The notes under the pieces are model-generated. The model was not told where the DNA came from, did no database searches, and was given only the letters and a program-made list of their open reading frames with translations. This document shows, in pieces, positions 26,447 to 35,169 of a DNA stretch of 64,000 nucleotides (its first letter is position 1; every line of letters starts with the position of its first letter). Origin of the DNA: Nodosilinea sp. PGN35 (GTDB lineage: Bacteria > Cyanobacteriota > Cyanobacteriia > Phormidesmidales > Phormidesmidaceae); contig NZ_JAQKQJ010000022.1 of NCBI RefSeq assembly GCF_029109325.1, positions 44,568 to 108,567 on the forward strand. Reading direction: 5' to 3'. A program made the translations under genes and the position numbers.

Positions 26447-27001
26447 CTAAAGCCCCAGGCACAGCTGCCCCTGGGCGGGGGACTCGCGTTCGTCGGGTAG
26501 GGTAACGCCTTCGTGGTGTAGCAGCCACCGTTTGCGCGCCAAACCGCCCGCGTAGCCGGTGAGCTGGCCCTGGGTGCCAATTACCCGGTGGCAGGGCAGG
26601 GCGATCGCCACCGGGTTGAGGGAGTTGGCCAGGCCCACCGCCCGGTAGGCCGTGGGTTTGCCCAACTTTGCCGCCAGCTCGCCGTAGGTGGCCACCGTAC
26701 CGGCGGGAATCTGGCGCAGCAACCCCCACACCTGCTGCTGAAAGGCCGTCCCCCCTGGGTTGACGCGCACCCCATCAAGACTGTGCAGGTCGCCTGCCAG
26801 GTAGGCTCTGAGGCGATCGCTAAAGCCCTGGGGGTTGGGGCAGGGGGTGAGCGTCACCGCCGCAAATCGCTTTTTGAGCAAGGTCAGCAGGCGGGCTTCG
26901 CAGTCGGCAAAGTCGAGGGCGCAGAGCGCTGCGCCGTCTGACACCAGCAACAGGTCGCCGAGCCCAGAGGGCAGTCGATCAATCCAGAGTTCGGTGGTCA
27001 T
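26447..27001 (-). CDS. ogt: Methylated-DNA--protein-cysteine methyltransferase
   Basis: The suicide repair enzyme that moves the methyl group from O6-methylguanine to its own cysteine. The active-site motif ALPCHRVIG is clear, followed by LTGYAGGLARKRWLLHHE, and the helix-turn-helix GTVATYGELAAKLGKPTAYRAVG precedes it. The N-terminal ~85 residues form the usual RNase H-like cap. The start is ATG 27001 (MTTELWIDRL); the frame runs eight codons further. Gene symbol ogt is used for the stand-alone form; ada-type fusion is excluded by length. Confidence 0.9.
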   Translation of the reverse strand: MTTELWIDRLPSGLGDLLLVSDGAALCALDFADCEARLLTLLKKRFAAVTLTPCPNPQGFSDRLRAYLAGDLHSLDGVRVNPGGTAFQQQVWGLLRQIPAGTVATYGELAAKLGKPTAYRAVGLANSLNPVAIALPCHRVIGTQGQLTGYAGGLARKRWLLHHEGVTLPDERESPAQGQLCLGL

Positions 27002-27022
27002 GGCGATTCTCGACGGTTGAAA

Positions 27023-27070
27023 CATCTATACCTATAGAGCCATATCTATAGAGCCGCATCTATAGAGCCC
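27023..27070. repeat. Short tandem repeat CTATAGAGC
   Basis: About three copies of a 14-base unit (CATATCTATAGAGC, CGCATCTATAGAGC, and a diverged first copy) lie 22 bases upstream of the ogt start, in its probable promoter. Confidence 0.65.
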
Positions 27071-27414
27071 CTGTTGTGCTGACTGGGGCGGCGAAGAGAA
27101 TTGTACCTTCCAGGGATAGTCAGGTGGACAATTTTTTGCCCAACAGCCCGTATAAAAACTTCTGGTCGTCAGTAAGTATTCATACTCCAAATTATGCTCT
27201 CTGCACTATTTATCCTGAAGCGGACAAACCCTCTAGATAAAAGTACCCGTAAGGGTAATACCGAGCGGGCATCTTCTTGCTTACAACAGAATTAGTTTGT
27301 GCTGCTGGACTGTTTCTGCGAGATACATCCGCTCCATCCTACCGATCGCGCTGACCATATCCGGCACCAGTCAAGCTTTAACTTATCGCCCAACTAGCCT
27401 TACCCAAAAAAGCC
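27071..27414. other. AT-rich upstream region of the protease gene
   Basis: A 344-base stretch with lower G+C than the surrounding core genes. TACCCGTAAGGGTA (around 27245) is a short inverted repeat. No gene is seen. It should hold the protease promoter. Confidence 0.4.
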
Positions 27415-30381
27415 ATGACAGACGTACTTTTACCAATCATGACCCGTTACACCAACTACACCATGACGGGCGACGCACTTCCTGAAATTAACTCGCTTAG
27501 CTATCTGCCCTTTGAAAGCAATTACGCCGACCCCCCTGTCTCTGGGCGATTAGCGCTGGTGCTAGTTGAGCCCCGCTTGCTGGAGAGCACGGGCGATGCA
27601 ACCCTGCGAGCCGATCTGGTTCAGCGTTTGCAGAGATTGAAAGGTGACCTGCGTGCTGAAGGACTACATACACGCTTTATTCTGGCAAATCTGTATCGCG
27701 GTACCGTTCATAAAGACGGGCGCATTGTACTGGCTCTCCGTCAGTTTTTTCGAGAAGTAAAATCCTCTTTCACTAACTTTGAAGGTGCGCTGCTGATTGG
27801 CAATTTCCCAGAGGCATCCTTGGTCAGGCGAGTTGCATGGTGCCCTGGCTTTTTAACTCCCCGACAGCTGTCCATCGGTACCGAGCTGATCAGTGAGAGA
27901 GCTGAAGTGGTTTTGGCGGATTTGACAGGAAACTGGGAATCAATTTATCGCCAAAGTGATTTTACCGCAGAGGACATTTCAGCGATTCCTGATGCCGCCA
28001 CCACTACAAACGGCTGGTTTGATGGGGAATCAGTCAGAAACTGCGAATTTTCGTCAACTGATTTTACCCTTGGGCAAAGCCAAACTTTTCGGGATGCGTT
28101 TTTTATAGACGATGCCGTCTACACCATTTTAGAGAATCGCACCTCCCCCAGTCCCCGCCTTCGGCTGCGGTTAAACCAGGCTGAGAGAAATAATGAGGTG
28201 GACTTCAGCGATCGCTCAATGATCAATATCCTGGCAAAGCCGGATATTAGTGTCTCTCGTATCAATGCCTTCCGTATAGCAGTCAACCCAAATCCCGCTT
28301 TGAGAGGCACCGATGGACGAGGGTTTTTGAACGCTGTCGGCAATCCCCAGACGGTCAGTAGCCCAGCACCATTGGTAAATAGCGAAGAGGACTTGTTCAG
28401 TTTTTATGATATTGATTTAGAGAGGCGGTTGCTAGTTGATTATTTCGATCGCAACCATCGTTTCCGCAACGGAGCTTTTGCCAATCTGCCTTTTCGAGGA
28501 GCCGTTATCTCCGGCTCTACAGATTTTTCTCCGGATGGATATGAGGGTTTAGTGAATGCGGCCGCAACGGATTTTCAGCCCTGTGTGAAGACAGCTCATG
28601 CCAATCTTCAACAGTACGTACAGTTCTACAAAACGCCCGCTGTATTAAAGTACATCATGGCGCACTCAAATGCCCGCATCTCTGAGTTTCGAGATGGCAC
28701 CGACCCGGCAGTGCTAGCGACTGAGGCAGGAGGATTACCGCCACGATGGATTTACCGATCCGGTCAGCACGTGCCTAGCTTCGAAGGGCAAGGCCGCAAT
28801 GCAGATCTATATGTTCATCGGACACTTTGGCAATACAACACGCTCAAAGATGCAGGCGTCAGCATCATTATTCACGGTGGTTGTAATGTCAACTCGATTC
28901 CTGAAACCCAGACTAATCCCTACAGCAGCAGGAGCTATGGTCGCTGGAACAATGCAGAAGGCATCTTGTTTTACACCAACTGTGCCGCCATTTTCTCTAG
29001 GGCTAAGGGGTTTAACGATGCTCCCAACGGATTTATAGAGGGCTACCGTTTATCCGATCGGGCCAATCTTGGCAGCTGCTGGAAAAGCTATTTCAATGCC
29101 CAGGCAAATGATGGCGGCTTGAGTACCTATAACATTCAGCGAAAAAGAGCCTATTTCTGGAGCATTAACGGCGACTGGACGCTGCGAATTCGAAACAAAA
29201 ATGGTTTAGGGATTCTTGCACTAAATCCAGAGCTTCGATCGGTTGAGGTGCATCCCAATCGCGCCTGGATTGACGGCTGGAATTTTGACGCCGCCCTCAA
29301 TCGCATTCGCGGCATTGGCGATCTCGATGGGGATGGAATCGACGAGTTTGTCGTGACCAGCGATTGGGGAATTGGATTACTTAAATACAACGGCATCCAG
29401 TTTAGAACCTTGATGGCTGCACCTAGAGACACCTGGTTTGGCGGTTGGCGATACGATGCCACCGTTAATTCAGGGCGAGATCGGATTATGGACATTGAAA
29501 ATTTCACGGGAACAGACAAGCGAGAGATTTTAGTGTGGAGTTCTTGGGGAATTGCGGCCTTGGAATACAACGGTGTATCCCTATTCCCCAGCCGAATTCA
29601 TCAAAACGGCACGAGGCTAGGGGGATGGTTGATTGACACAGCCAACAATACCTACTGGGGATGTGGGCAGTTTGATCGCGATCGCAGAAAAGCCATGCTG
29701 CTGACCAGCCCGTGGGGGCTTGGCATTATATCGCTACAAAACAACAGCCATATCTATATGGCCCCAAACGGGACTCGCTTTGGCGGTTGGCTACTGAACA
29801 GTGCAGACAATACAATCCGTTTGATAGCTGACCTGGACGGCGATGGCGTAGACGAGATTTTGATCAGCAGCCCCTGGGGCATTGGCGTACTAAAAATGGT
29901 GGATGGCGCTTTGACGGCGATCGCCATGCATGCAAACGGTGAAAATCTAGGCGGCTATGTCGTTCGAAACACCAACAATTTTGCGCTGGCTGACAATTTC
30001 AAAGGCGGTGCAGAACAGCAAATCTTAGTGATGGATTCGACCGGCATTCATCTGCTGTGCCTGCTCGGCAATCGCTTGCAGCGTATCGCATTAGCTGGCA
30101 ATGGCACCCGGATTGACGGCTGGGTGATCGATACCAGCAACAACCGTTTGCAGCGGGCGGGCAATATGAACGCCAACGTCGGGGCTGAGTTTGTGATTCG
30201 CAGCCCCTGGGGAGTTGGCATGATGGGCATTGACACCGCCAATCGTTTCCGCTGTTATGGTTTGTATGCCTACAACACTGTTTTGCGAGACTGGCATCTC
30301 CAAAGCGGCGATGTCATCGTGGGCACCGGCAATTTTGCAGGGGATGCAGCGAGGAAAGAGTTGCTCATCGTCAAGCCGTAG
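27415..30381 (+). CDS. Gingipain-like (clan CD) cysteine protease fused to a seven-bladed propeller
   Basis: 988 residues in two parts. Residues ~40-590 follow the C25/caspase-hemoglobinase layout: GALLIGNFPEA (124-134), DLTGNWES, PDISVSRI (276-283), a candidate catalytic His in IMAHSN (His417), and a candidate nucleophile in IIIHGGCNVNS (Cys490), then EGILFYTNCAAIF. Residues ~590-988 hold seven repeats of about 55-60 residues (NGTRxGGWxxDxxNN...GDLDGDGxDEIxxxSPWGIGxL); two keep the calcium-type DLDGDG. A half repeat before the first (NKNGLGILAL) can complete the last blade. No signal peptide is visible and the codon use is less GC-rich than neighbours. Substrate and role are unknown; the protease call rests on fold motifs. 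ATGs at 27439 and 27463 are alternative starts. Confidence 0.82.
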   Translation: MTDVLLPIMTRYTNYTMTGDALPEINSLSYLPFESNYADPPVSGRLALVLVEPRLLESTGDATLRADLVQRLQRLKGDLRAEGLHTRFILANLYRGTVHKDGRIVLALRQFFREVKSSFTNFEGALLIGNFPEASLVRRVAWCPGFLTPRQLSIGTELISERAEVVLADLTGNWESIYRQSDFTAEDISAIPDAATTTNGWFDGESVRNCEFSSTDFTLGQSQTFRDAFFIDDAVYTILENRTSPSPRLRLRLNQAERNNEVDFSDRSMINILAKPDISVSRINAFRIAVNPNPALRGTDGRGFLNAVGNPQTVSSPAPLVNSEEDLFSFYDIDLERRLLVDYFDRNHRFRNGAFANLPFRGAVISGSTDFSPDGYEGLVNAAATDFQPCVKTAHANLQQYVQFYKTPAVLKYIMAHSNARISEFRDGTDPAVLATEAGGLPPRWIYRSGQHVPSFEGQGRNADLYVHRTLWQYNTLKDAGVSIIIHGGCNVNSIPETQTNPYSSRSYGRWNNAEGILFYTNCAAIFSRAKGFNDAPNGFIEGYRLSDRANLGSCWKSYFNAQANDGGLSTYNIQRKRAYFWSINGDWTLRIRNKNGLGILALNPELRSVEVHPNRAWIDGWNFDAALNRIRGIGDLDGDGIDEFVVTSDWGIGLLKYNGIQFRTLMAAPRDTWFGGWRYDATVNSGRDRIMDIENFTGTDKREILVWSSWGIAALEYNGVSLFPSRIHQNGTRLGGWLIDTANNTYWGCGQFDRDRRKAMLLTSPWGLGIISLQNNSHIYMAPNGTRFGGWLLNSADNTIRLIADLDGDGVDEILISSPWGIGVLKMVDGALTAIAMHANGENLGGYVVRNTNNFALADNFKGGAEQQILVMDSTGIHLLCLLGNRLQRIALAGNGTRIDGWVIDTSNNRLQRAGNMNANVGAEFVIRSPWGVGMMGIDTANRFRCYGLYAYNTVLRDWHLQSGDVIVGTGNFAGDAARKELLIVKP

Positions 30382-30836
30382 AAAATTGTAGGGTGCATCC
30401 GCGCAGCGATGCACCGTCCCAGGGCACTGTCGGAGCAACGTCCCATGACGCTGGCGCGCCACGCCAAACGATAAAAACACCTCCAACCGTTCCCTGAGCG
30501 GAGTCGTAGGCTTTGCCGCCCCAAAGGGACTAGGGAACGGGCTTTCTCCCTTCGGGAGATGGCGCGTCGGCAAAGCCTGTCTACAAGACAAACGACTCCG
30601 CTCAGCCCTCGGTTGTTTTCAGGGCAATTCTCTCCGTGATGGCTACCTACGGTTGGCTTCGACTCCGCTCAGCCAGCGGCCCCTGAGCGAAGTCGAAGGG
30701 ATCATTGGTGGCATCGTCACAAAGAATCGGTATGGCTCAATCAACTGCTGCAACAGCAAATCATCCCATCAAGATTCAGACGTCTCATGCTGAATCTTCG
30801 CAATCAAAAACCAGCAGCAGTGACCGGCCAAAAACG
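30382..30836. other. Intergenic region rich in inverted repeats
   Basis: It lies between the convergent protease and cphA2 genes. CTGAGCGGAGTCGT (30494-30507) is complementary to ACGACTCCGCTCAG (30592-30605), with further pairing inside (GGCTTTGCCG/CGGCAAAGCC). A second pair, CTTCGACTCCGCTCAG (30657-30672) and CTGAGCGAAGTCGAAG (30683-30698), has one mismatch. A related CTTCGACTCCGCTCAGCC occurs at about 46566. No gene is supported. Confidence 0.6.
30494..30698. repeat. Nested extragenic palindromes (CTTCGACTCCGCTCAG type)
   Basis: Two adjacent inverted repeats sharing the arm GACTCCGCTCAG. Similar sequences are common intergenic repeats in cyanobacteria. They can form large hairpins and may end both convergent transcripts. 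Confidence 0.7.
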
Positions 30837-32747
30837 TCAGGGCAAGATGGTGCCGATCTCTTTGAGGTAGACGCGGCTAAAGGGTTCGCTGCCGCCCAGG
30901 CGGTACTGCTCAATTAGCCCCTCGCGGCGAATTGAGACGTTGCCCCCCTCGCGCACCACCACCGTGGCGTGGGGAAAGACATCGCGGGTGAGCAGGGTTT
31001 CGGTTTCGGTGGGGTTGTCTAAAACCACCATGTCGCTGCCCGAGTAAAACATGCCGTCTTGCTCAAAGATGTCGCCGCGATATTCGGCAATCAGCAGATC
31101 GAGTCTGGGGTTGCGCAGCAGGTTGCTGACGTTGACGTTGTAGTTGGCGTGCAAGACCTTTTCTGAGCGGTTGACGAGCACCCCCTCGCGGCACACCGCG
31201 CCGATCACCCAGTTGGGGTGCTGCGACAGCAGGTGGTCAATTAGCTCTTGCAGGTCGCGCATCGACAGCCGGTTAAAGGTCAGGGTAGGAATGCGGCCCC
31301 TGGTCTCGGGGGGGAAGAAGGTTTCTAGAATGGGGGAGGTAACATCGACGCGATCGCCCACCGACGGGTTCAGGTGCATCGAAATCCCTGGTGCCGAGTT
31401 GATTTCGAGAATGCCAAAATTGCCGTCCTTCCAGGAGCGCGATAGGTCGCGGGCAATCACGTCAATGCCCAGGCAGGTGAGCCGAAAGTGCTGGGCAATA
31501 TCCTGGGCCAGAATCACGTTGTCGGGGTGAATGGTAGGGGTGGCGTCAATGCTGACTCCGCCCGCCGACAGGTTGGCCACCTTGCGCAGGTACACCGTGT
31601 GGTCTGGCTCTAGCACCGTCTCCAGGGTGAGCCCCTGCTCCGCCAGGTACAGCTCCATGGCGTGGTCGGTTTTGATCTGGCCCATCGGCGAAGTGGGGGT
31701 GTCGCTGCGGTCGGGGTTGCGGTTGGCATCGCGAATCAGTTCTTGGATAGTGGAGCGGCCATCGCCGGTAACCCAGGCGGGGCGGCGCTCCATGGCCGCT
31801 ACAAACCGACCGTTGACGCACAAAATTCGAAAGTCGGAGCCGGTGATGCTGGTCTCAACAATCACCCGCACCGACTGATCGACCGGGATAGAGGCGATCG
31901 CCCGATCGAAAGCCGCCTCCAGGTCGGCGTCGTCGCCCACCGCTGCCGTCACCCCTTCGCCCTTGTGCCCCACCACCGGCTTCACCGCCACGGGGTACCC
32001 GATGCGATCGACGGCGGCCAGGGCCTCGTCGTAGGTGACCACGATTTCGCCCTGGGGCACCGGAAACCCCAGGGTGCCGAGAAAGGCCTTGCAGTCGTCT
32101 TTGCGGGTGGTGAAGTCTGAGTCGAGGTGGCTGTCGGTGTCAAAGGTGGTGGCCACGCCGCGCACCAGCTTTTTGCCGTAGCCGTACTGCATCAGCCCCT
32201 CATCCCACAGATAAAATGTGGGAATGCCCTTGGCGTGAGCGGTGCGCAGCAGGGCGTACACCGTGGGGCCGCCATACACCGACTGGCGAAACACCCGCTG
32301 AAAGACCTCAACCTGGTCTTCAATATAGAATGAGTAGCCCTGGGTGATCGCCTCAAACCAGTCCCACACGGCGTAGACTACCGATCGGGTGGTGCGCCCG
32401 TGCAGCGCCTCCACCGCCAGGCGGCAGCGATTGCCCCGCTGGGTTACGCTCCACTGGTGCAGGTGCAGCCCAATGTCGAGCTGGTTGACCTCGGCGGCCA
32501 CCTGGGCAAACAGATGGGCGTAGGAGTCGTAGGTGCGCTCTTTGATGTGCGGGTAGCGATCGCCCACCGCCTCAACGTAGGCCTCGATCGGCAATGGGTC
32601 GCTGTGGCCAGTCAGGGCAAAGTCAAAGATAAATGCCCCTGTGTTGAGGTAGGGGTTGCTGCCCTCGCAAAACCGACTGTTGTAGACATCAAACGCATCG
32701 GTTTTACGAGCATTGACGCGCGACACCGGAAGTTGATCGAGAATCAC
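30837..32747 (-). CDS. cphA2: Cyanophycin synthetase 2 (CphA2-type)
   Basis: An N-terminal domain (about 1-165), an ATP-grasp domain (about 215-485: KDDCKAFLGTLGFPVPQG, YPVAVKPVVGHKGEGVT, FGILEINSAPGISMHLNPS) and a shortened C-terminal Mur-ligase-like part with no P-loop. This arrangement and the 636-residue length fit CphA2, which joins beta-Asp-Arg dipeptides into cyanophycin, rather than CphA1 (about 870-900 residues), which needs the Mur P-loop. It would act in the cytosol in nitrogen storage turnover. The start is GTG 32747 with GGAGGAAG six bases upstream. No cphA1, cphB or isoaspartyl dipeptidase is in the window. Confidence 0.88.
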   Translation of the reverse strand: MILDQLPVSRVNARKTDAFDVYNSRFCEGSNPYLNTGAFIFDFALTGHSDPLPIEAYVEAVGDRYPHIKERTYDSYAHLFAQVAAEVNQLDIGLHLHQWSVTQRGNRCRLAVEALHGRTTRSVVYAVWDWFEAITQGYSFYIEDQVEVFQRVFRQSVYGGPTVYALLRTAHAKGIPTFYLWDEGLMQYGYGKKLVRGVATTFDTDSHLDSDFTTRKDDCKAFLGTLGFPVPQGEIVVTYDEALAAVDRIGYPVAVKPVVGHKGEGVTAAVGDDADLEAAFDRAIASIPVDQSVRVIVETSITGSDFRILCVNGRFVAAMERRPAWVTGDGRSTIQELIRDANRNPDRSDTPTSPMGQIKTDHAMELYLAEQGLTLETVLEPDHTVYLRKVANLSAGGVSIDATPTIHPDNVILAQDIAQHFRLTCLGIDVIARDLSRSWKDGNFGILEINSAPGISMHLNPSVGDRVDVTSPILETFFPPETRGRIPTLTFNRLSMRDLQELIDHLLSQHPNWVIGAVCREGVLVNRSEKVLHANYNVNVSNLLRNPRLDLLIAEYRGDIFEQDGMFYSGSDMVVLDNPTETETLLTRDVFPHATVVVREGGNVSIRREGLIEQYRLGGSEPFSRVYLKEIGTILP

Positions 32748-33093
32748 CTGCTTCCTCCAAATAAATACTCCTCATCCTGGCAGAGCCCACCCGCGTTTTC
32801 ATGTATCGCAGGCATGAGAAGCCCCTAGACCCTACGGCGGCCTTAGGCAGTTAAACGGGCTGTTCGGTAAGCCCAGGGGTAGAGGAATTGTTGTGACCGC
32901 ACCTGCCGACAGCGCTAAAATTTTTGATTTCTGTGTGGCCACCGCTCTGCTGAACGGCTTTAATGGATGACGAAAGTGGTGCGAGCGATCGCCGTCAACC
33001 GTGGAGGATGTCAGAATGTAAAATTGAATTGTTCCTAATTTAGTAAGTTATTCTTAGCAAAGCCGAGTTTGCACAGTCGACACTTTTAGATAT
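32748..33093. other. Divergent intergenic region, cphA2 / DUF262 gene
   Basis: Base composition falls sharply from GC-rich near 32900 to AT-rich from about 33010, marking the left edge of the foreign-looking segment. No terminal repeat or integrase is seen at the change. It should hold both promoters. Confidence 0.45.
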
Positions 33094-34689
33094 ATGACAT
33101 CCTCTGAAATCACACCAGTTTCTCAAAAAATCGACAGGCTGATTAAACGTGTTGAAGATGGTGATATTAAGATCCCGGCATTTCAAAGAGGATACGTCTG
33201 GAAGCAAGAACAAATCATTGATTTGCTTGACAGCATCCGACTTGATTATCCAATCGGAAGCATTTTGCTTTGGAATTCAAATGAAAGGCTACAGTCTACA
33301 AGAAATATTGCTGGCTTTCCTTTGCCTGACAGGACTGAAAGTTATCCAGTAAATTATGTTATCGATGGTCAGCAAAGACTATCTTCAATTTATGCAGTAT
33401 TTTCGTTTCACAGCTCACAAGATTCATCTACTCAAGAATACAATCCAGATACAAAGATATTTGATATCTATTATGACTTTGAGCAAGACAGTCTTCTAAC
33501 GCTCTCAGATTACGAAAACTTAATTGACAAGTCAGCGGCAGTATGCTTAAGAAACTTCTTGGACACAAGTGCTTTTCTAGATCAACTTCAAAACCTGAAC
33601 AAGCGCTATCACCAACAAGCTAAAGACTTATATTCCAAGTTTTCGAATTATGAAGTTCCAGTGGTTACCATTCGAAGAGACAAAGAAGAAGTAGGTATTA
33701 TTTTCGAGAGAATTAATAACACAGGCACCAAAATGAATATGGTGGACATTATGGTTGCCTGGACATGGTCTGATAATTTTCAGCTGAAAGAAGCTATTTC
33801 AGAATTATTAGATAAACTTGACGAAAAGGGGTTTGGAACTCTTCCCACTAAAGTTATACTTCAGTCTATTAGTGGAATAATACAAGACACAACAAAGTCA
33901 AAGGAAATCCTTAATTTAGACCCAGCAATCATTCGTGCAAATTTTAATTTACTCTCCCGATCATTGTTAAAGGTGGTTGACTTTCTTTACAGCGAATTTA
34001 ATTGTCTTAGTTCTGATTTTCTCCCTCATGTACAGCAAATAGTAGGCTTATCTAAGTTTTTTAGCCTGCAATCTCTTCCTAGCTCAGAACAAGTAGATAA
34101 AATTAGATTATGGTTTTGGCTGACTTCGTTTTCCAGAAGATATGCAGGTCAAACAGACGATAAAATGAATTCAGATCTTGATTGTATGATCGCTTTTTCA
34201 AAGGGTAGTTATGATTTATTGGAGGGATACTCCTTATCAATTGACCAAAAAACATTAATCTCAACAAAATTTTCAAAAGGCCATCCATACGTAAGAGCAT
34301 TTCTACTTCTTATGGCGATGGATAAGCCACTTGATTTAGTCAGGGGAACCAGAATCGATGTTGGTGACTCTTTGTCAGAATTTAACAGAAAGCAGTATCA
34401 CCATGTATTTCCTCAAGCTTTCTTGAAGCAGCGAAATTTTCAGTCAGATAAAATAAGTTCAATGGTAAATTACTGCTTTCTACCCTCTGACTCTAATAAA
34501 AGGATTAGTAGTAAAGCACCATCTGATTACTTTTTTAACGTTATTCCTCAATCGAAATATCAAGACATACTTCAATCTAATCTGTTGCCCATAAACAAAG
34601 ATATCTATAGGCATAACGACTACGAACGTTTCTTGGAAGAGAGAGCAGCGCTTCTAAAACAGAAAATTGATGGGGTGACATTAAAGTAG
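33094..34689 (+). CDS. DUF262 + DUF1524-like HNH nuclease (GmrSD type)
   Basis: The N-terminal DUF262 motif IPAFQRGYVW (27-36) and VIDGQQRL (89-96) form the ParB-like NTP-dependent part. The C-terminus has HHVFPQAFL (436-444), VNYCFLP and SNKRISSK (467-474), the His and Asn pattern of the DUF1524/HNH nuclease. In GmrSD and related solo proteins these cut modified phage DNA, so a defence role is inferred. 531 residues is slightly short for the fused form. The gene is strikingly AT-rich and nearly free of HIP1, unlike all neighbours, which points to recent transfer. It stands alone with no methylase or partner nearby. Confidence 0.85.
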   Translation: MTSSEITPVSQKIDRLIKRVEDGDIKIPAFQRGYVWKQEQIIDLLDSIRLDYPIGSILLWNSNERLQSTRNIAGFPLPDRTESYPVNYVIDGQQRLSSIYAVFSFHSSQDSSTQEYNPDTKIFDIYYDFEQDSLLTLSDYENLIDKSAAVCLRNFLDTSAFLDQLQNLNKRYHQQAKDLYSKFSNYEVPVVTIRRDKEEVGIIFERINNTGTKMNMVDIMVAWTWSDNFQLKEAISELLDKLDEKGFGTLPTKVILQSISGIIQDTTKSKEILNLDPAIIRANFNLLSRSLLKVVDFLYSEFNCLSSDFLPHVQQIVGLSKFFSLQSLPSSEQVDKIRLWFWLTSFSRRYAGQTDDKMNSDLDCMIAFSKGSYDLLEGYSLSIDQKTLISTKFSKGHPYVRAFLLLMAMDKPLDLVRGTRIDVGDSLSEFNRKQYHHVFPQAFLKQRNFQSDKISSMVNYCFLPSDSNKRISSKAPSDYFFNVIPQSKYQDILQSNLLPINKDIYRHNDYERFLEERAALLKQKIDGVTLK

Positions 34690-34706
34690 TGCGATCGCAG
34701 ATCTCT

Positions 34707-34767
34707 TGTAGGTTGGGTTGACGTAGGAAACCCAACAATTTCAGCACCATTTTAGTCCCAACCTACA
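34707..34767. repeat. Inverted repeat after the DUF262 gene
   Basis: TGTAGGTTGGG (34707-34717) pairs with CCCAACCTACA (34757-34767); inside it, GTTGGGTT and AACCCAAC can also pair. It may act as a terminator between the convergent DUF262 and VOC genes. HIP1 returns just before it (34691), so it marks the right edge of the AT-rich segment. Confidence 0.65.
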
Positions 34768-34791
34768 GTGCTGCTTGCTGACCTGGCCTGA

Positions 34792-35169
34792 CTAATTCTC
34801 CGGCTCGGGCTGATGGCAGACCGCCTCAATGTTGTGGCCATCGGGGCCAATCACAAAGGCTCCGTAATAGTGGGGGTGGTACTGGGCGCGAAGGCCGGGG
34901 GCACCGTTGTCCTGGCCGCCAGCAGCGATCGCTGCCCCATAGAACCGCCGCACCTGGTCGCGATCTGCGGCGGCAAAGGCGAGGTGAATCGCACCGGGGC
35001 TGCTGCCAAAGGAGCCAAACCAGAACTGGCCCTTGCCGTCTTTGCCAAGCATGGCCCAGCCCTCCCCTTCGGCCACAATGCCGATGCCCAGCGGCTGGAG
35101 GGCCTGGAGGTAAAACGCTTTGCTGACCTCAAAATCGCTGACGTTAAAACCTACGTGGTCAAAGATCAT
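34792..35169 (-). CDS. VOC (glyoxalase/bleomycin resistance) family protein
   Basis: 125 residues from ATG 35169, which has AGGAGG at good spacing. MIFDHVGFNVSDFEVSKAFY is the usual first beta-alpha unit with a metal His (DHVGF), and the end GAFVIGPDGHNIEAVCH carries the matching Glu. In between, HLAFAAADRDQVRRFY supplies the second His. Likely a small metal-dependent enzyme; substrate unknown. Confidence 0.88.
   Translation of the reverse strand: MIFDHVGFNVSDFEVSKAFYLQALQPLGIGIVAEGEGWAMLGKDGKGQFWFGSFGSSPGAIHLAFAAADRDQVRRFYGAAIAAGGQDNGAPGLRAQYHPHYYGAFVIGPDGHNIEAVCHQPEPEN

Noticed and set aside
30705..30917. 70-codon plus-strand open frame after the repeats
   Set aside because: Its second half is antisense to the end of cphA2 and the first half is Ser/Thr/Gln-rich low complexity with no ribosome site.
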